64,000 nucleotides of DNA from Peromyscus leucopus (GCF_004664715.2 NC_051075.1:25578215-25642214), one strand, 5' to 3'; numbered from the stretch's first letter, positions 1 to 14,720 are shown. Notes: generated by a model from the letters alone, not told the origin. Numbers and translations are program-made.

Positions 1-1145
1 CATCACCCGAAGTCCTGGAAACACAATATTTAACACTCAACCAACAGCCTCTGCTACTGATACTGAAGAGCTAACTATCAAAGACAAGATTTCTTAGTAT
101 ATAGGAGGCAAGGGTAGGGCAGAGTTTGCCCACAGCATGCAGACAGGCTCTCTTATTTCCACTACTATGGAAAGACCAACAAAGAGAGGCCATTTGAAAT
201 AAATAAAAAGCAGAAATATTTTCTTTCTGTTCTGTTTTGATTTTGTTAGCTGGATGGTAGCATTCTTACCAACTCATCTAGCTGTAGACATTGCCAGTCC
301 AGTAAGAGAATACAACTTTTATTGTAGATCGCCAAAATATGTCTTGCACACAGATATGCCTGAGGCACCTTGATAACCAATGTTCATACTTCTCCAAGCA
401 AAAGTAATTTTCTAGAGTTTCTCATGACAAGAAATAAACACTCCAACTCAATATGGAAAAAAAAAAAAACTAAGGACTTTTTAAAATTTATCTTTAAGGG
501 AAACAATTTTATTTGATTTCTTAATTGAGGTAATGGATACATTCAACTTTCTCCAATCAAATTAATATGTTCTGTAACATCCAGTTCTATAGTTGAAATT
601 TTTTTTAGAAAAATCTTTTGAAAAGGTACATAAAATCAATACATGTGTAGAAGAGATATGTATATATGTCTATGTATACATACATAAACATCTGTACACA
701 CATCTGTACTTACAGAGTAGGTAGAAACAGATACGGCTCCTTCTATTGGAGGAAAGAGCTCACTTACTAAGTCTTAGCACTGACAATATTTGTGTTTATA
801 TTTTTATTTATTGTTCAAGCTTGCCCCAGCAGTGATGAACTTTTACTGAAATGTCCTACCAACAACCAAAAGAAATTATATAAGAAAAAAATGTACTGAA
901 ATCTTATCCAAAATTCTTCAAGAAGTCTTAACAATGAAGGGAATAAATGTCTAGGACACAGAAATAAATTGGGAACTTATCCAAAAGAGAGACAGAAGAT
1001 CAGGAGTGCATCTAAATAACCTCCAAGTTGACAGTAGGTCACTGCGGAAAAGAAATACAGACACCACTTCAACTATAGTTTTCGACGGTGTAAAAGCTGT
1101 ACGGTCCCACTGAGCCAGCTCTTCCTCCATTCCTTTAAGACACCA
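1..1145. other. AT-rich non-coding DNA left of the NANCI region
   Basis: No convincing exon, SINE or LTR is visible here. The stretch is AT-rich with short A runs (about 457-469) and an ATGTATA-rich patch near 655-700. If the transcript proposed at 1878-2320 exists, this would be intron or downstream sequence of it. Confidence 0.4.
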
Positions 1146-1467
1146 TCAAAGAAAGTTCAGAAATGCAAATATGTGGAGTGGGGGTGAGGAGGGTTCATGC
1201 AATCCTTGACCCACCCCCTTCAATAAAATACACGCTTTACTTCCATCCATACTAATTTCTTGCGACCTAGAGGGTGATTGGAAAGAGGCCACACCTTCCA
1301 AAAGCCACTCACTTGGAGAGGCACCAGAAAACTTTTCGTTGGGGAGGTTTCCAAACTGGGTGCCACCGAAGGTGAGCTGAAGCCCCAGGACCACAAGCCA
1401 CACGGTGAAGCACACAGCAGCCAGTAAGGTAGAACTGGAGGAAGGTGGTTTCAGGCATCTCCACAGA
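1146..1467 (-). other. Possible downstream exon / hydrophobic open frame, unassigned
   Basis: On the minus strand a pyrimidine-rich tract ending in TTGCTCAG (AG at 1469-1468) looks like a splice acceptor, 409 bp downstream of the donor at 1877-1876. Two frames stay open beyond it. One is about 110 codons without an ATG and contains a hydrophobic stretch (TLLAAVCFTVWLVVLGLQL) that could be a membrane segment. The frame in phase with the upstream donor runs about 60 codons to a TGA. I recognise neither product. Chance open frames of this length are common in mammalian DNA, so this is only a candidate exon of the NANCI/SFTA3-like transcript. Confidence 0.18.
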
Positions 1468-1877
1468 CTGAGCAAGAAACATCCCCATCCTTCCTAATAC
1501 CCTTAGGCCACTTTTTCAAAACAAGCTAGCAAACGGTGAAAGAATCAATCAAGTTACCTCAGATTCACATTTCCCAATGGGCTTCCTGGTCCCCACTAAC
1601 ATAATCGGCTGTTCACCCAGCTTCACATTCATAACTGGGGAGGGACGGGGAGGAGGTGAGGAAGCTATGCCCAGAGAATCTGGAGACTTCGGATCAGGAT
1701 TCAAGGCAGCGTCCCCCAACTCCCTTGTTTATAGAAATGAACGTCTTACTTAAGCTCAGAAAAGGGGTCAGCCTATATCAGCAAGGTTCACACAGATTGT
1801 GGATTTTTCCCCCTTCCCTTATCTTAAATTGACCTGCTTTTAAGATAAAGACATAATAGAGAGAGCATTGACCTTAC

Positions 1878-2320
1878 CTGGTCCCTAATGAGTTGGAAGT
1901 CATTTTCTTTTTTCTTTCTTATTTCCTCTTTATCTGGAATCGCCTGAGAAGAGACTCACGCCTTGAGACAGCTCCGCAGCGCTCGCCGCCGCCCAGACTC
2001 CCGGCAGCGCGAAGGGTGTGCGGCCTCTTAAAGTCTGCGAATCTTCCTGGGCTTTCAAAATCAAAGACTACGAAACCACATCCAAGCATCGTCACTGGAG
2101 CTCCCAGGTCCAGACTCAGAAGCATTTTAAAATCTCTTGCAAGATTCCCAAGCAAGTCTTTCCCCCAAAAAGGCCAAGTTCTGAGCAGTGGCCCGAAGCG
2201 CTGTCTCCTCGAGGCCCCGATCGCCCGAAGACTTGGGATGCCATCTCGATGCTCGCTAAATGAACTCGGACCCAGCTTACCTTTCTCTCGCCGGACCCAA
2301 GCTATTTCCACCTGGCTGCC
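1878..2320 (-). ncRNA. First exon of an SFTA3/NANCI-like transcript (5' limit uncertain)
   Basis: A good splice donor (CAG/GTAAGG, GT at 1877-1876) ends this exon. The nine codons before it (1904-1878) read N-D-F-Q-L-I-R-D-Q, which matches eight residues of the N-terminal region of human SFTA3 (surfactant-associated 3) as I remember it, at the same codon phase. In human the SFTA3 start lies a few kb 3' of NKX2-1 on the same strand; in mouse the corresponding transcript is the lncRNA NANCI, which supports Nkx2-1 expression in lung and foregut. Both position and strand fit here. In this frame the sequence upstream is open for only a short distance, reaches a TGA near 1960 and has no ATG. The human-type protein start is therefore absent and I call it non-coding. 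The 5' end is an estimate from where the CpG-rich sequence lies. Confidence 0.55.
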
Positions 2321-2780
2321 CTCCTACCCCTAATGTACGCCCACAAGCTGGGACATTTCTTTCCCCCTGGCCTTGAGGACCCCAGCTGTGTTCTTAAGGG
2401 TGGCCACAGCATCCTGGGGTCCCTTCATTGCCTGCTCAGGGCATCTCTGTCCTGTTGTTTTCGCCTCTTCTCTGAGCCCAGCCCAGTCCACGGCTCGCCA
2501 GCTGAGAGAACTGCTTTCCCTTCTCCCCGGCCCCACAGCTCGGGGTTCCCAGGCTGGGGCGGGGGTGGGGAGCCGCTTTGGGATGCTAAACATCAAACAA
2601 GCCAAGCCTGGGGTTTCAGGCCCCGACGCCACTAGAGCAGCTCTCCAGGGCTCTCGAGAAAGTCCTCGTGTTTACATGGCGGGGTTGGGGTGGGGTGGGG
2701 GAAGAGGAGCAAAGCTGAGGATGCTGTCTGCAAAATACCCCCACTGCCTGAACCATCGAGGCCTGGGGTCGGGTGAGGTA
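1930..2780 (-). promoter_or_regulatory. CpG-rich probable promoter region of the NANCI-like transcript
   Basis: GC content and CpG frequency rise clearly above the flanks (for example CGCTCGCCGCCGCC near 1980-1993 and CCTCGAGGCCCCGATCGCC near 2208-2226). The block lies over and 5' of the proposed exon, and no TATA box is obvious. The promoter call is inferred from composition and position. Confidence 0.4.
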
Positions 2781-2949
2781 CTTGTCAGGGGACAGTTTCT
2801 AAGGCATTTGTTCTGTAGGCTCACTGGGGAAGTTTTCCCTCTTCTAGCATCTCTAGTGCCAGGGGCATCTCCGGAATACTTATTTCTTCTCCTGGGAGGC
2901 CAGAACCAACTTGAGCCTGAGTTATTGAAAGCCTAAAATAAGCCAGCGG

Positions 2950-5075
2950 CCCTCCCAGATGCTGACCCGGTAGCAGGTAGTGTGGGAGGAGGGTGTCCGC
3001 AAGCTGTGGGAAGCTCTCACAGTAAACTAGGCACCTAGTTTACTAAAGAGTCTGCGTCCCAAGATTGCTTCAGTAGCTGCCACAAGTACCCTAGGCGGGA
3101 GCTGGAGGAATCAGAGTGATTGAAGATAAGGCCAAAGCCCTGTTTGTTGGGTCTCATCTCCAGACCCCTCCGAATTCACCTATTTCAGGGACAAGTAAAC
3201 AGACTTCTAACTAAGCCGGCTGGAGAAGAAATGTATTTGTTAGAAACTCCAACTAGCATAAGGAAAATAAGACCGAGTGCTACAGTATGCTCATGGCTCA
3301 TGTTGTTACTCCGCTAAAATGAAGGGAGGCAAGGCAGGGTGGTGTCTTACCACCGGCTAGGCTCTGCCTGGGCCTGGACTGGCTAGTGGGACTGGTTGAG
3401 TTAAACTCACCGCCCACTTAGGGTTTGAGCAGCAGCTGCCAACACCTGCCTCCCTAGGCATCCACAGCCTGCAGTCCTTGTCCCAGAATCCCAGATGCCT
3501 ATTCCAACAGAAATGATTCAACTTTCCTGGTTTTGTTCTTCCAAAATATGAGGTCTGCCGAGAGTACCACCCCATAATGTGGACTCTCAGCAGACTCCAC
3601 CAACCATCCTTTCAGAATATCAGAGTACCTTCAAGATATGAGAAGCCACATCCCAAGAGCCAGAATTAGTTTTCTGAGGAAGAAAGCTACCCCTGGCGCC
3701 CAATCCCAAGGCACGGTAGAGTAGAAATCCCCTGGACATCAGTGAAAACGACCGCTGGATCCAAGTTCATATTTTAAAAAATGAAACAAAACAAAAAGCC
3801 AAGATCCTGGGGGGGAGGGATGGAGTGGAGAACAGGGAAAATTATTAGAGGAGAGGACAGCGAGGAGAGGAAGGAAAGAGGGAAGACGGGAGTCGAGAAA
3901 GGAAAATAAAATAGTTGAACATCTGAGTGGAAAATGAACACAAGATGTGCCCAAAGTCAATCAGTGACCACCACAAACCCTTGCACGCCCCGGACGCACC
4001 CAGGGCCGGCAGGGCTGTCAATCTGCAGCTCACAGACTGCCTTGTCTGCACAGGTTTGCCAGAGGTGACGCCCGAGAAGCAACAGTTCATCCAAGGAGCT
4101 GTCGTTTTTGTCTCTGTCCATAACCACTCTTTTGCCAGGACCACCCACCCCCATCACAACCTTAATGGTTTCCCCAGCACACGTATCTGCTAGTGGAGAG
4201 GAGAAAATAATCAGAGATGGGGGGGGCAGTTTAAGGTTATTTTGGTTTTGTTTGGGGGGGGGTAATAGAAAGTTGGGGATAGGAGAAGATTCATTGCTGC
4301 AAAGATTTAGGAGCCTAGGTATTGAAAGTTTTGGGATAAAGAGTGAAAGAACAGCTCCCAATGTCTTGCTAGAGGCGTCCCTAAGCTGGCCACCAAGTCC
4401 ACACTGAGATAAGACAAAGTAGCCACTAGAAGCCAGGATGGGGAGTTCTAGGATGGGGCACGCGGGGGGGGGGGGGGGGGGGGGGGGGAGGGATGATCCC
4501 TGAGCAGGGAGGGATCTTGTTTTAGAGTGTTGAAATAAAACTCAGAACCAACCACACTGAGTGTGAGGAGGCTAGGTGGGAATTAGGAATATAGGTTTGA
4601 AATTCAAATGTACAGAAGCAATTCATTTACTAAAAATGATAGCACCTACAGAGTTATTTTAAATGGCTGACCATTTTAAACATTGGGTCAGTAGTGTGAG
4701 ACCAGCTGTTGAGACTCCTAAAAACAGAAGGTTGGCTCTTAAGAAAAAAAAAAAAATCCATTGTTTTTTTTTTTTTGTCCCCTCCTTCCTCTACCTCCCC
4801 TTCTAGAGAAGTAGTTTACTTTTCATCCTATCAAAAGGTCCCAAAACTGCTCAAGATTTTTATTCCACTAGAGTTCAAAGTTGAACAAAATCCCCTCTTT
4901 TTGTGGGATGGAAACTCTGGAACTGGCTTCCTTACCTGGTCAGAATCAAAATCCCCGAGCTCAAACCCAGTAATTTGGGTCCCATCAGGTTTAACGATGA
5001 GCCCCTGCCCCCCCCCAATCCGTTAAAAGCCAAATCAAAAACCAAACAAAAAGAAAGGGTTTTAATCAGAAAAGG
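2950..5075. other. Intergenic spacer between the NANCI-like exon and the Nkx2-1 3' end
   Basis: About 2.1 kb of unique-looking DNA separates the two minus-strand transcripts. I see no SINE, LTR or exon. It contains short homopolymers, including G or C runs at 4218, 4253 and 5009, and the long G run listed separately. Confidence 0.5.
4464..4488. repeat. Homopolymer (G)25
   Basis: An uninterrupted run of 25 G on the plus strand, about 0.6 kb beyond the Nkx2-1 poly(A) signal. Such a run can form G-quadruplexes (i-motif on the C strand). Its exact length may be unreliable in any assembly. Confidence 0.95.
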
Positions 5076-5095
5076 CATCTTTTTAATTCGTATAA

Positions 5096-5101
5096 TTTAT
5101 T
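5096..5101 (-). terminator. Nkx2-1: Poly(A) signal of Nkx2-1 (AATAAA)
   Basis: The minus strand reads AATAAA at 5101-5096. Downstream (plus 5020-5060) the minus strand is T/GT-rich, reading like TTTTTGTTTGGTTTTTG, as expected for a downstream processing element. Confidence 0.7.
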
Positions 5102-5761
5102 AGAAGCTTCTTAGGAACTATATTTAAGCCAAATATCTACATAAGTTACAACAGAAAAAGAGACGGAGGCTGCGAGTACCAAACTGTCAGATAATATGCA
5201 CAGGTTTGTCAATGCCCTTTAAAAAAAGTCAGGGGCCGGGGACCGGGACTGGGTTTCTTTTTACAATATAATGTACAGATTACTAAAAACTAGGCATTTA
5301 GTCCAACTTTTGACAGCATTTTACAGCTACATGTTCACATCAAACCTAAAACAATTTCTGAGGGGCCAGCCTGGACTGAACCTATGGGGCCAGAGGGCGC
5401 CGGGGAGGGGGCACTTCCTTTGTGACGGGTACAAGTGGGTTATGCAGAAGAATCTTTCCCCTCTCCAGCTCCTGTCCTCCCTTCTGGGGGGAAAAAATAT
5501 CCTGGTATTTACAAGCAAGTCCGCTTTGCTGGCAGAGTGCATCCAGAGGGAAGTTTTCCGTCTTTAGAGTTCAGGGCCGCCGTGGTAGTACAGAGCAGGC
5601 TCCGAAACTGTGTGAGGACCAAGCTTGGGAACCGATTTGAACCACCAGAAAGACACCCCGTGTTTGTTCTGTGTCCCTCTCTGTTTAAAGAATCCATAAG
5701 GGGTTGTATTTGCTTGGTTGTTTCTATTTTTTAAATGTTAAAAATAATCCACAAGTTTTAG

Positions 5762-6221
5762 GTAGAAAAGAGAAAAGGAAGAAGGGAGGGTGGAGGAAGA
5801 AAGAAAGAGTGAGAGAGGAGAAGGAGAAAGAGGAGGAGGAGACGAAGGCGAAGATGATGAGGAAGAAAATTAAGGAGAAGGAGGAGAAGAAAAGAAGGAG
5901 GAGAAGAAGGAGAAAAGGAGGAGGAGGAAGATGATGATGATGAAGAAGAGAAGAGAAGAAGAAGAAGAAGAAGAAGAAGAAGAAGAAGAAGAAGAAGAAG
6001 AAGAAGAAGAAGAAGAAGAAGGAAGAAGAAGAACAAGAAGAAGAAGAAGAAGAAGAAGAAGAAGAAGAAGAAGAAGAAGAAGAAGAAGAAGAAGAAACAA
6101 GAAGAAGAAGAAGAAGAAGAAGAAGAAGAAGAAGAAGAAGAAGAAGAAGAAGAAGAAGAAGAAGAAGAAGAAGAAGAAGAAGAAGAAGAAGAAGAAGAAG
6201 AAGAAGAAGAAGAAGAAGAAG
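5762..6221. repeat. Polypurine tract with long (GAA)n / (TTC)n triplet repeat in the Nkx2-1 3' UTR
   Basis: The plus strand is almost pure purine for about 460 bp. 5762-5942 is a mixed GGA/GAA/GAT region. From about 5955 it becomes (GAA)n with two interruptions: a GGAAG / GAACAAG cluster near 6020-6034, and GAAACAAG near 6094-6101. The last segment, 6099-6221, is about 41 perfect units. In the Nkx2-1 mRNA it would read as (UUC)n. Frames through it give only runs of Glu, Lys, Arg, Ser, Leu or Phe and are not genes. Confidence 0.97.
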
Positions 6222-6384
6222 GCGTCCAGCAGTTTGGTCTTTGTGTACTTTTTCCTTGGTCTAAACACAAACAGGTTCTTAAGAAAAGTCGAAGCGCGTG
6301 GAGCAGCGGGCGAATGGTGGTCTTTGCGGGCGGGCAGAGGCGAAAGCGGTGAGGCCGCGCGGGGCTCTGGCCGGGTCCCACGTC

Positions 6385-10110
<3,726 letters not shown>

Positions 10111-10199
10111 GGGCGCCTCTCATCCGGCTAGGAAGAAACTGCTTAGGAGGAAGTGGGTTTCCTGTCTGAGCGTTCCCAGGCTTCAAGTGTGAGCCCCGC

Positions 10200-12840
10200 G
10201 CCTTGAGGGTCCTTGGGCGCCTGGCAAGGGGGAGCTGTGGGCTGTGCTCCCTAGCGGAGCCGGGGGCGTCAGCCTCAGGGCTGTTACCAGGCCGGGATCA
10301 AGCGGCTGAGTGGGCTACCCAGCCAAGCCCTGCATGACACGGATTTGGAAACCACCTCCGATTTTCTCCTTGGAAATTAAGCGTTTTCGTTGTTGTTTGT
10401 TTTTGTTTTTGCTTTGCTTGTCTGCTGTTTGAGATTCCTTGGCGCGCTAGAGGCTTGGGAGGGCGGAGCACTTCCTGGCCCGGCAGGTGCCTCCTAGACA
10501 CTTCGGCGGCCAGTCAAGGAGGCTTCTTGATTTTGGTTTTTGTTTTCACGTTTTTCTTTCCCCTCCTTGTAGTGAGGGAGCTCCCGATAATGAACAAGCA
10601 GTTTTGAACTACTTAATTCAGCGTAGGCTCCTTTCCATTAATAGCAATTATAGTATGGAAAGTTGTTTTATTTGCTTTTTAAGATCTCAACCCTCTCCTT
10701 GAAGAGTGCTCTCTACTCCCTCAACACAAAGCCAACGACTCTACTAACATTAGCTTTCCTGGCCACCTACCTCCGTCGTGAAGGCGCTGAGCACCCGCGG
10801 GCCTCCGATCTGGGCCTGCATTTTCCTGCGGGGCCCCCACGGTGGCTTTGGAACAGGCAGCCCTGACTTTAAGCGGGCAGGTGCTCTGTGTCTTGTGTAG
10901 CTAAACACAAGTGGAAAGCAGAGCGCTCTCCTTTTTCAGGGACTTCTCTGGGGGGCGCTCTCAAGATGAGCTCAGACCCCATCGACAGCTCTTTGGTCTA
11001 AGGTGTCTAGAGTGCAGGGAGGGGAAGCCACGCCGGATCAAGTGAGCCACGGGAAGAGCAGGCAGAGGCGAAGGCAGACCTTGTCTGAAGGCATGACCCA
11101 GACCTGCCAGTGTTAGGAAAGGGGTCTTAGTAGGAAGAAATGCGTCGTCCGTCTCCCTTTATCTCCGATATTTTATAATTGTTGGTAGTCATAAGAAACA
11201 GCAGGTGTAGTGTCGTCCGTCTCCCTACGTTCCAATGCCACTTACAGAAGCTCATTCTCAGAAGGGGTTTTGTGAGAGTTAGGCAAAACCAGGCTCATCA
11301 AAAACACGGCCAAAGCTTCGAGGGGAAAAAAAATTAAGCTCGCCGCCAACGTCGATATTTCAGTTTCTGTAGGTATTATCAAATCTCTTGCCTCTTTAGG
11401 GGCCTGCCAGATTGGAGTGAAAGGTTTGTTCTGTTCTCCACGGCTTCTAATTCACACAGCCTGGGCCTTCAGTAACACCAGCAGGTGGCCAGTGTGAACA
11501 AGCCTGATTTTATCTCTGCTTTAACTGGGGACCCCATTCCCAATATACAGCCCGGGGTGAGGGTACTGAGAGCTCCAGTTGGGGCTGGAGGGGTGAAGAT
11601 GTCTGGCAACCTCTCAGGCTTTACCCCTGGGGGGGAGGGCAACTGGCCTGAGCTCCAACCTTCTCACAGGCTTGCATCAGCATCACCAGCTCCTAGTTAG
11701 CCCTGGGGTGGGGGTGTCTCTGCAGCATCCTGTGGTCCAAACTGCACGTTCCTGCCCCTTCGAAAACACCCACCACTCTGCGTTATTTTCCATAAGCTTA
11801 TTTTCCATAAGCACTGCCGCCTGATAAGAGTAAAACTGAACACACAAGAGCCTCGTGGAAAAAAAGCCCCGTGTATTTATCCCTGAGCTCTTCCATGCAA
11901 AGGCCTTGGGAGTCTCTCCCCAGGTCCCAACATTTCTTTCTGACTAAAAAGCATGCTGCCTCTCTGTTTCAACTTGAATAGGGCCCACGCGGGTTAAATC
12001 AGAGATTATTTTTCTCTCCTGTAGCCGCGGATTAGCATTCGCAAATGCAGTCCACTCTCAGGGCTACCGGTCCTCCTTGGCGCTGCAACTGACTTGCCCT
12101 CGGTGGACTGAGCCCAGTGACCCTTAGGACATAGCCCAGCCCTCACGAAGCTTTCCCTGGTTCGGCCCCAAGGGGCCACTTTAATCTCACTGGTTAGAAA
12201 TCAAAGAGGAGCGGAGGCTTGAGCCCAGGCCCAGCCCTAAACGAGCAGGAGAGCCACAGTCTACGCAGCACAGGGTGGCAGACTTTGAAAGACCCGGAGT
12301 GCTCACCGGGGAAAGCTATGTAAAATTCCCAATTCCTGGAGCTTAGCAAGGTAGGATATTAGGGAAAACCAGAACCACTGACACCTACCCTTCAGTTTGC
12401 TTGTTTCTAGCTCTCAGGAATCCCTTTGCATCTCCCTCAGGCACTAAGTGAGTTCCTTTTAATGTTACACAGTTCCAAGTCTTATTGCAACTCATGATTC
12501 ATTTAACAGCTACTCATTGAGCTCCTGCTGTATCGGATACTGGGTGGGCTAGGTCCGAATATTCAGCCTCCCATGGTCTAGAGATGGCTCTTTCCCCACC
12601 TGGCACATCCATATTAGCACTAACTCATTCCAGGAATGTACAGTCACTTTGTAACAAACACTGAGAAGGAGGGGGGTCCCAGTGAAGTTCTGTGTTCCAG
12701 TTTAGTTAGCGTTTTCCTCATCTTTCAGTGCTATCAGGTGGGTCAGAAGGAGCCCTTGAGGACAGCTCAGAAGCTTTGGGGTTGGAGACCTGGTTCTACC
12801 ACTCCCCCTCCCCATCTCAGGGCCCACCACGCCCTGCAGC
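10200..12840. other. Unique upstream flank of Nkx2-1
   Basis: About 2.6 kb without any interspersed repeat that I recognise, notable beside the repeat-dense DNA that follows. Short AT-rich segments (10580-10680, 11160-11200, 11795-11825) are embedded in moderately GC-rich DNA. Repeat exclusion near a developmental regulator suggests regulatory content; no specific element is proven. Confidence 0.45.
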
Positions 12841-12847
12841 AAATCCC

Positions 12848-12849
<2 letters not shown>

Positions 12850-12936
<87 letters not shown>
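12850..12936. repeat. (CA)n followed by (GA)n
   Basis: About 26 CA units run directly into about 18 GA units. Confidence 0.96.
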
Positions 12937-12937
<1 letters not shown>

Positions 12938-13225
12938 AGAAGCCTGCCTCATATAACTTTCTACTTTGCTGTGTCAGCAACTTAGATAATCCATGATGAG
13001 ATGCTGAGACAGAGTTTGACCATCTTTAAAGTCCTTAAGCACACGGGGATTATTTTGATTTAGTAGTTTGAACTTAAAGGAATTTGGGGATAAGACTCTT
13101 GGGAACCAAGCCTCTGATGCTGTGTAAGAAGACACAACATCTAATATTCCGATGCCCACCTCAAGTGTAGGTAGGATCTCTGCTGTGCTGTGCTGAGCTG
13201 ACCTGGGCTCAAGAGGACTTGAAGG

Positions 13226-13415
13226 ACCTGGGGAGATGTCTTAGAGATTAAGAGCACTTGCAGAGGACCTGGGTTCTGTTGCCAGCACTCACATTATGGC
13301 TCATAACCTTCTATAATTCCAGTTCCAAGGGATCTGATGTCTTTTTCCGGCCTCTGCGGGCAGCAGGTATGCACTTAGTGCACATATATACACACATGAT
13401 CTTTTTTTCTTTTAA
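13226..13415 (+). repeat. B2/B3-type SINE
   Basis: It begins CTGGGGAGATGTCTTAGAGA, with TTAAGAGCACTTGCAGAGGAC following: the tRNA-derived B2/B3 head with its A box. It ends in an ACACATATATACACAC stretch and a T/A-rich tail. Confidence 0.8.
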
Positions 13416-13913
13416 AGAGTTCGGTGGAGGCATCCCAGCCCAGGAACAACAGAGGTAGAGGTAGGGGGTTACTGAGATCCAGGGTTCTCCTCCCCAACAT
13501 GACGTCTGTCATCTGGTCTCTGAAAAGTGAACCAGGATCTATCCTCTCTCCTACGCGTTCTAGTCTTGAAAGCTTCGTTGGGGTCCTCACTAGGCAAGGT
13601 GATCATCAGGGCAGCTTTGGGGTATTCCAAAGAAGAGATCCCGCCACTGCTCAGCTTGACTTTCTAGAACCTGTGAGAGAATTTTCTTAAGCCGTGGTTT
13701 ATGGGGATAGAGTGCGGGAGGTGCTGCACCCCCCTCTCTGCTATGAGAAGGAAGATGCTCTTGTGAAGACTAGATTCTGCTAGAGGAGACCCCCAGCCTT
13801 GGATGGGGAAGGGCCGGCTCCTCTTTCTCTTACCTGGGGCCGAGCCCTCTTAAGGGGTTATAGTCTTGAAATCTTAGCCCCAAGAAACCCTTGCTCTCTC
13901 CAAAATTCCAGGG

Positions 13914-13928
13914 ACGCCCCCTGGCGGG
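13914..13928 (-). promoter_or_regulatory. Candidate CTCF site
   Basis: The minus strand reads CCGCCAGGGGGCGT, a very close match to the CTCF core consensus (CCASYAGRKGGCRS). It is about 4.7 kb upstream of Nkx2-1 exon 1. Motif match only. Confidence 0.5.
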
Positions 13929-14284
13929 ATCCGGTTTGAAGAAGCAGGGGTCAGTTACAAAGCATAGAGAGATGGGAACCAAGCGCTAAATCGTCCTTTG
14001 AAAAGAGGGGAAACAGGATGTGGCAGACAGGTTGCTCACGTGATGCAACAAGCCCACAGCTCCAGGCACACACTGAGCTTGCTAGAGCTGGCCTCGTCTT
14101 TTTACTCAGTTTCTTCTCCAAAAGAGTGGACAGTGGGGACTGGGAACCTCAGCCAGCGAGCGCTGCTCTAAAGAATGTTTTAGAGGCAGCGAATGCTGCT
14201 AAGGTCCTCAGGAGGGCGCAGTTGCTTTGCCCCAGGACCTGAGCACCTTCATTTAGCTTTGTGTTATATATTATAGTTCTTATT

Positions 14285-14364
14285 ATTTGGTGCTGGGGTT
14301 GGAACTCGGGACCTTGTGCATGCCAAGAGAGTGCCTTGCACCTGAGCTACATTTCCAGCACCTC
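14285..14364 (-). repeat. ID-type SINE fragment
   Basis: Reads GGTGCTGGGGTTGGAACTCG, then GGGACCTTGTGCATGCCAAG and a gagctac...tccagcac end: the reverse of the ID/tRNA-Ala-derived module. Confidence 0.65.
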
Positions 14365-14559
14365 TCATTCAGCTTTAGGCGATTGGACCTCTTCCTTTCT
14401 GCCCTCTATCGCCTGTCAAATTTTGTTGCCTATAGTATGGTTGCATTATATCCTGTGAAGTTGTTACAGCGCGTTCCCCTTTTCCAGGGTCTTTCTCTTC
14501 TACGATCTTTCCCTTTTCTTTCCTCGCCCCTCTTCTCCAACCCTTGTCCCCAGGAAAAA

Positions 14560-14720
14560 TTTCTGACGGCCAAGGTACTGCCGCGGGCCAGTTTTTATAA
14601 TCTCCGCCTGACGGTATTCCTCTCCGCTCGCAGCCCGAGGCGATCCGCAGCACCCTCTACTGGTCACCGGCGGAATTGCGTCTCTACAGCGTCCTTCGAA
14701 AGCTCTGCTACTAACTGGAT
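14560..14720. promoter_or_regulatory. CpG-containing segment with a CTCF-like motif
   Basis: An isolated GC/CpG-rich patch (CCGCGGG, CCGGCGGAATTGCG) in otherwise CpG-poor DNA. At 14650-14663 the minus strand reads CCAGTAGAGGGTGC, close to the CTCF consensus and in the same orientation as the motif at 13914. Function is inferred. Confidence 0.4.

Larger units (their letters stand above)
5076..6384 (-). other. Nkx2-1: Nkx2-1 3' untranslated region
   Basis: This region runs from the base after the TGA (6387-6385) to a site about 20 nt past the AATAAA hexamer at 5101-5096, giving a UTR near 1.3 kb. It holds the 460-bp pyrimidine-rich repeat (in the mRNA sense) at 6221-5762, then about 660 nt of ordinary unique sequence. 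The cleavage site is inferred from the hexamer and the U/GU-rich stretch below it. Confidence 0.75.

Noticed and set aside
2330..2936. Open frames of 100-187 codons right of the NANCI-like exon
   Set aside because: GC-rich DNA with no recognised domain or splice context; both strands are open equally.
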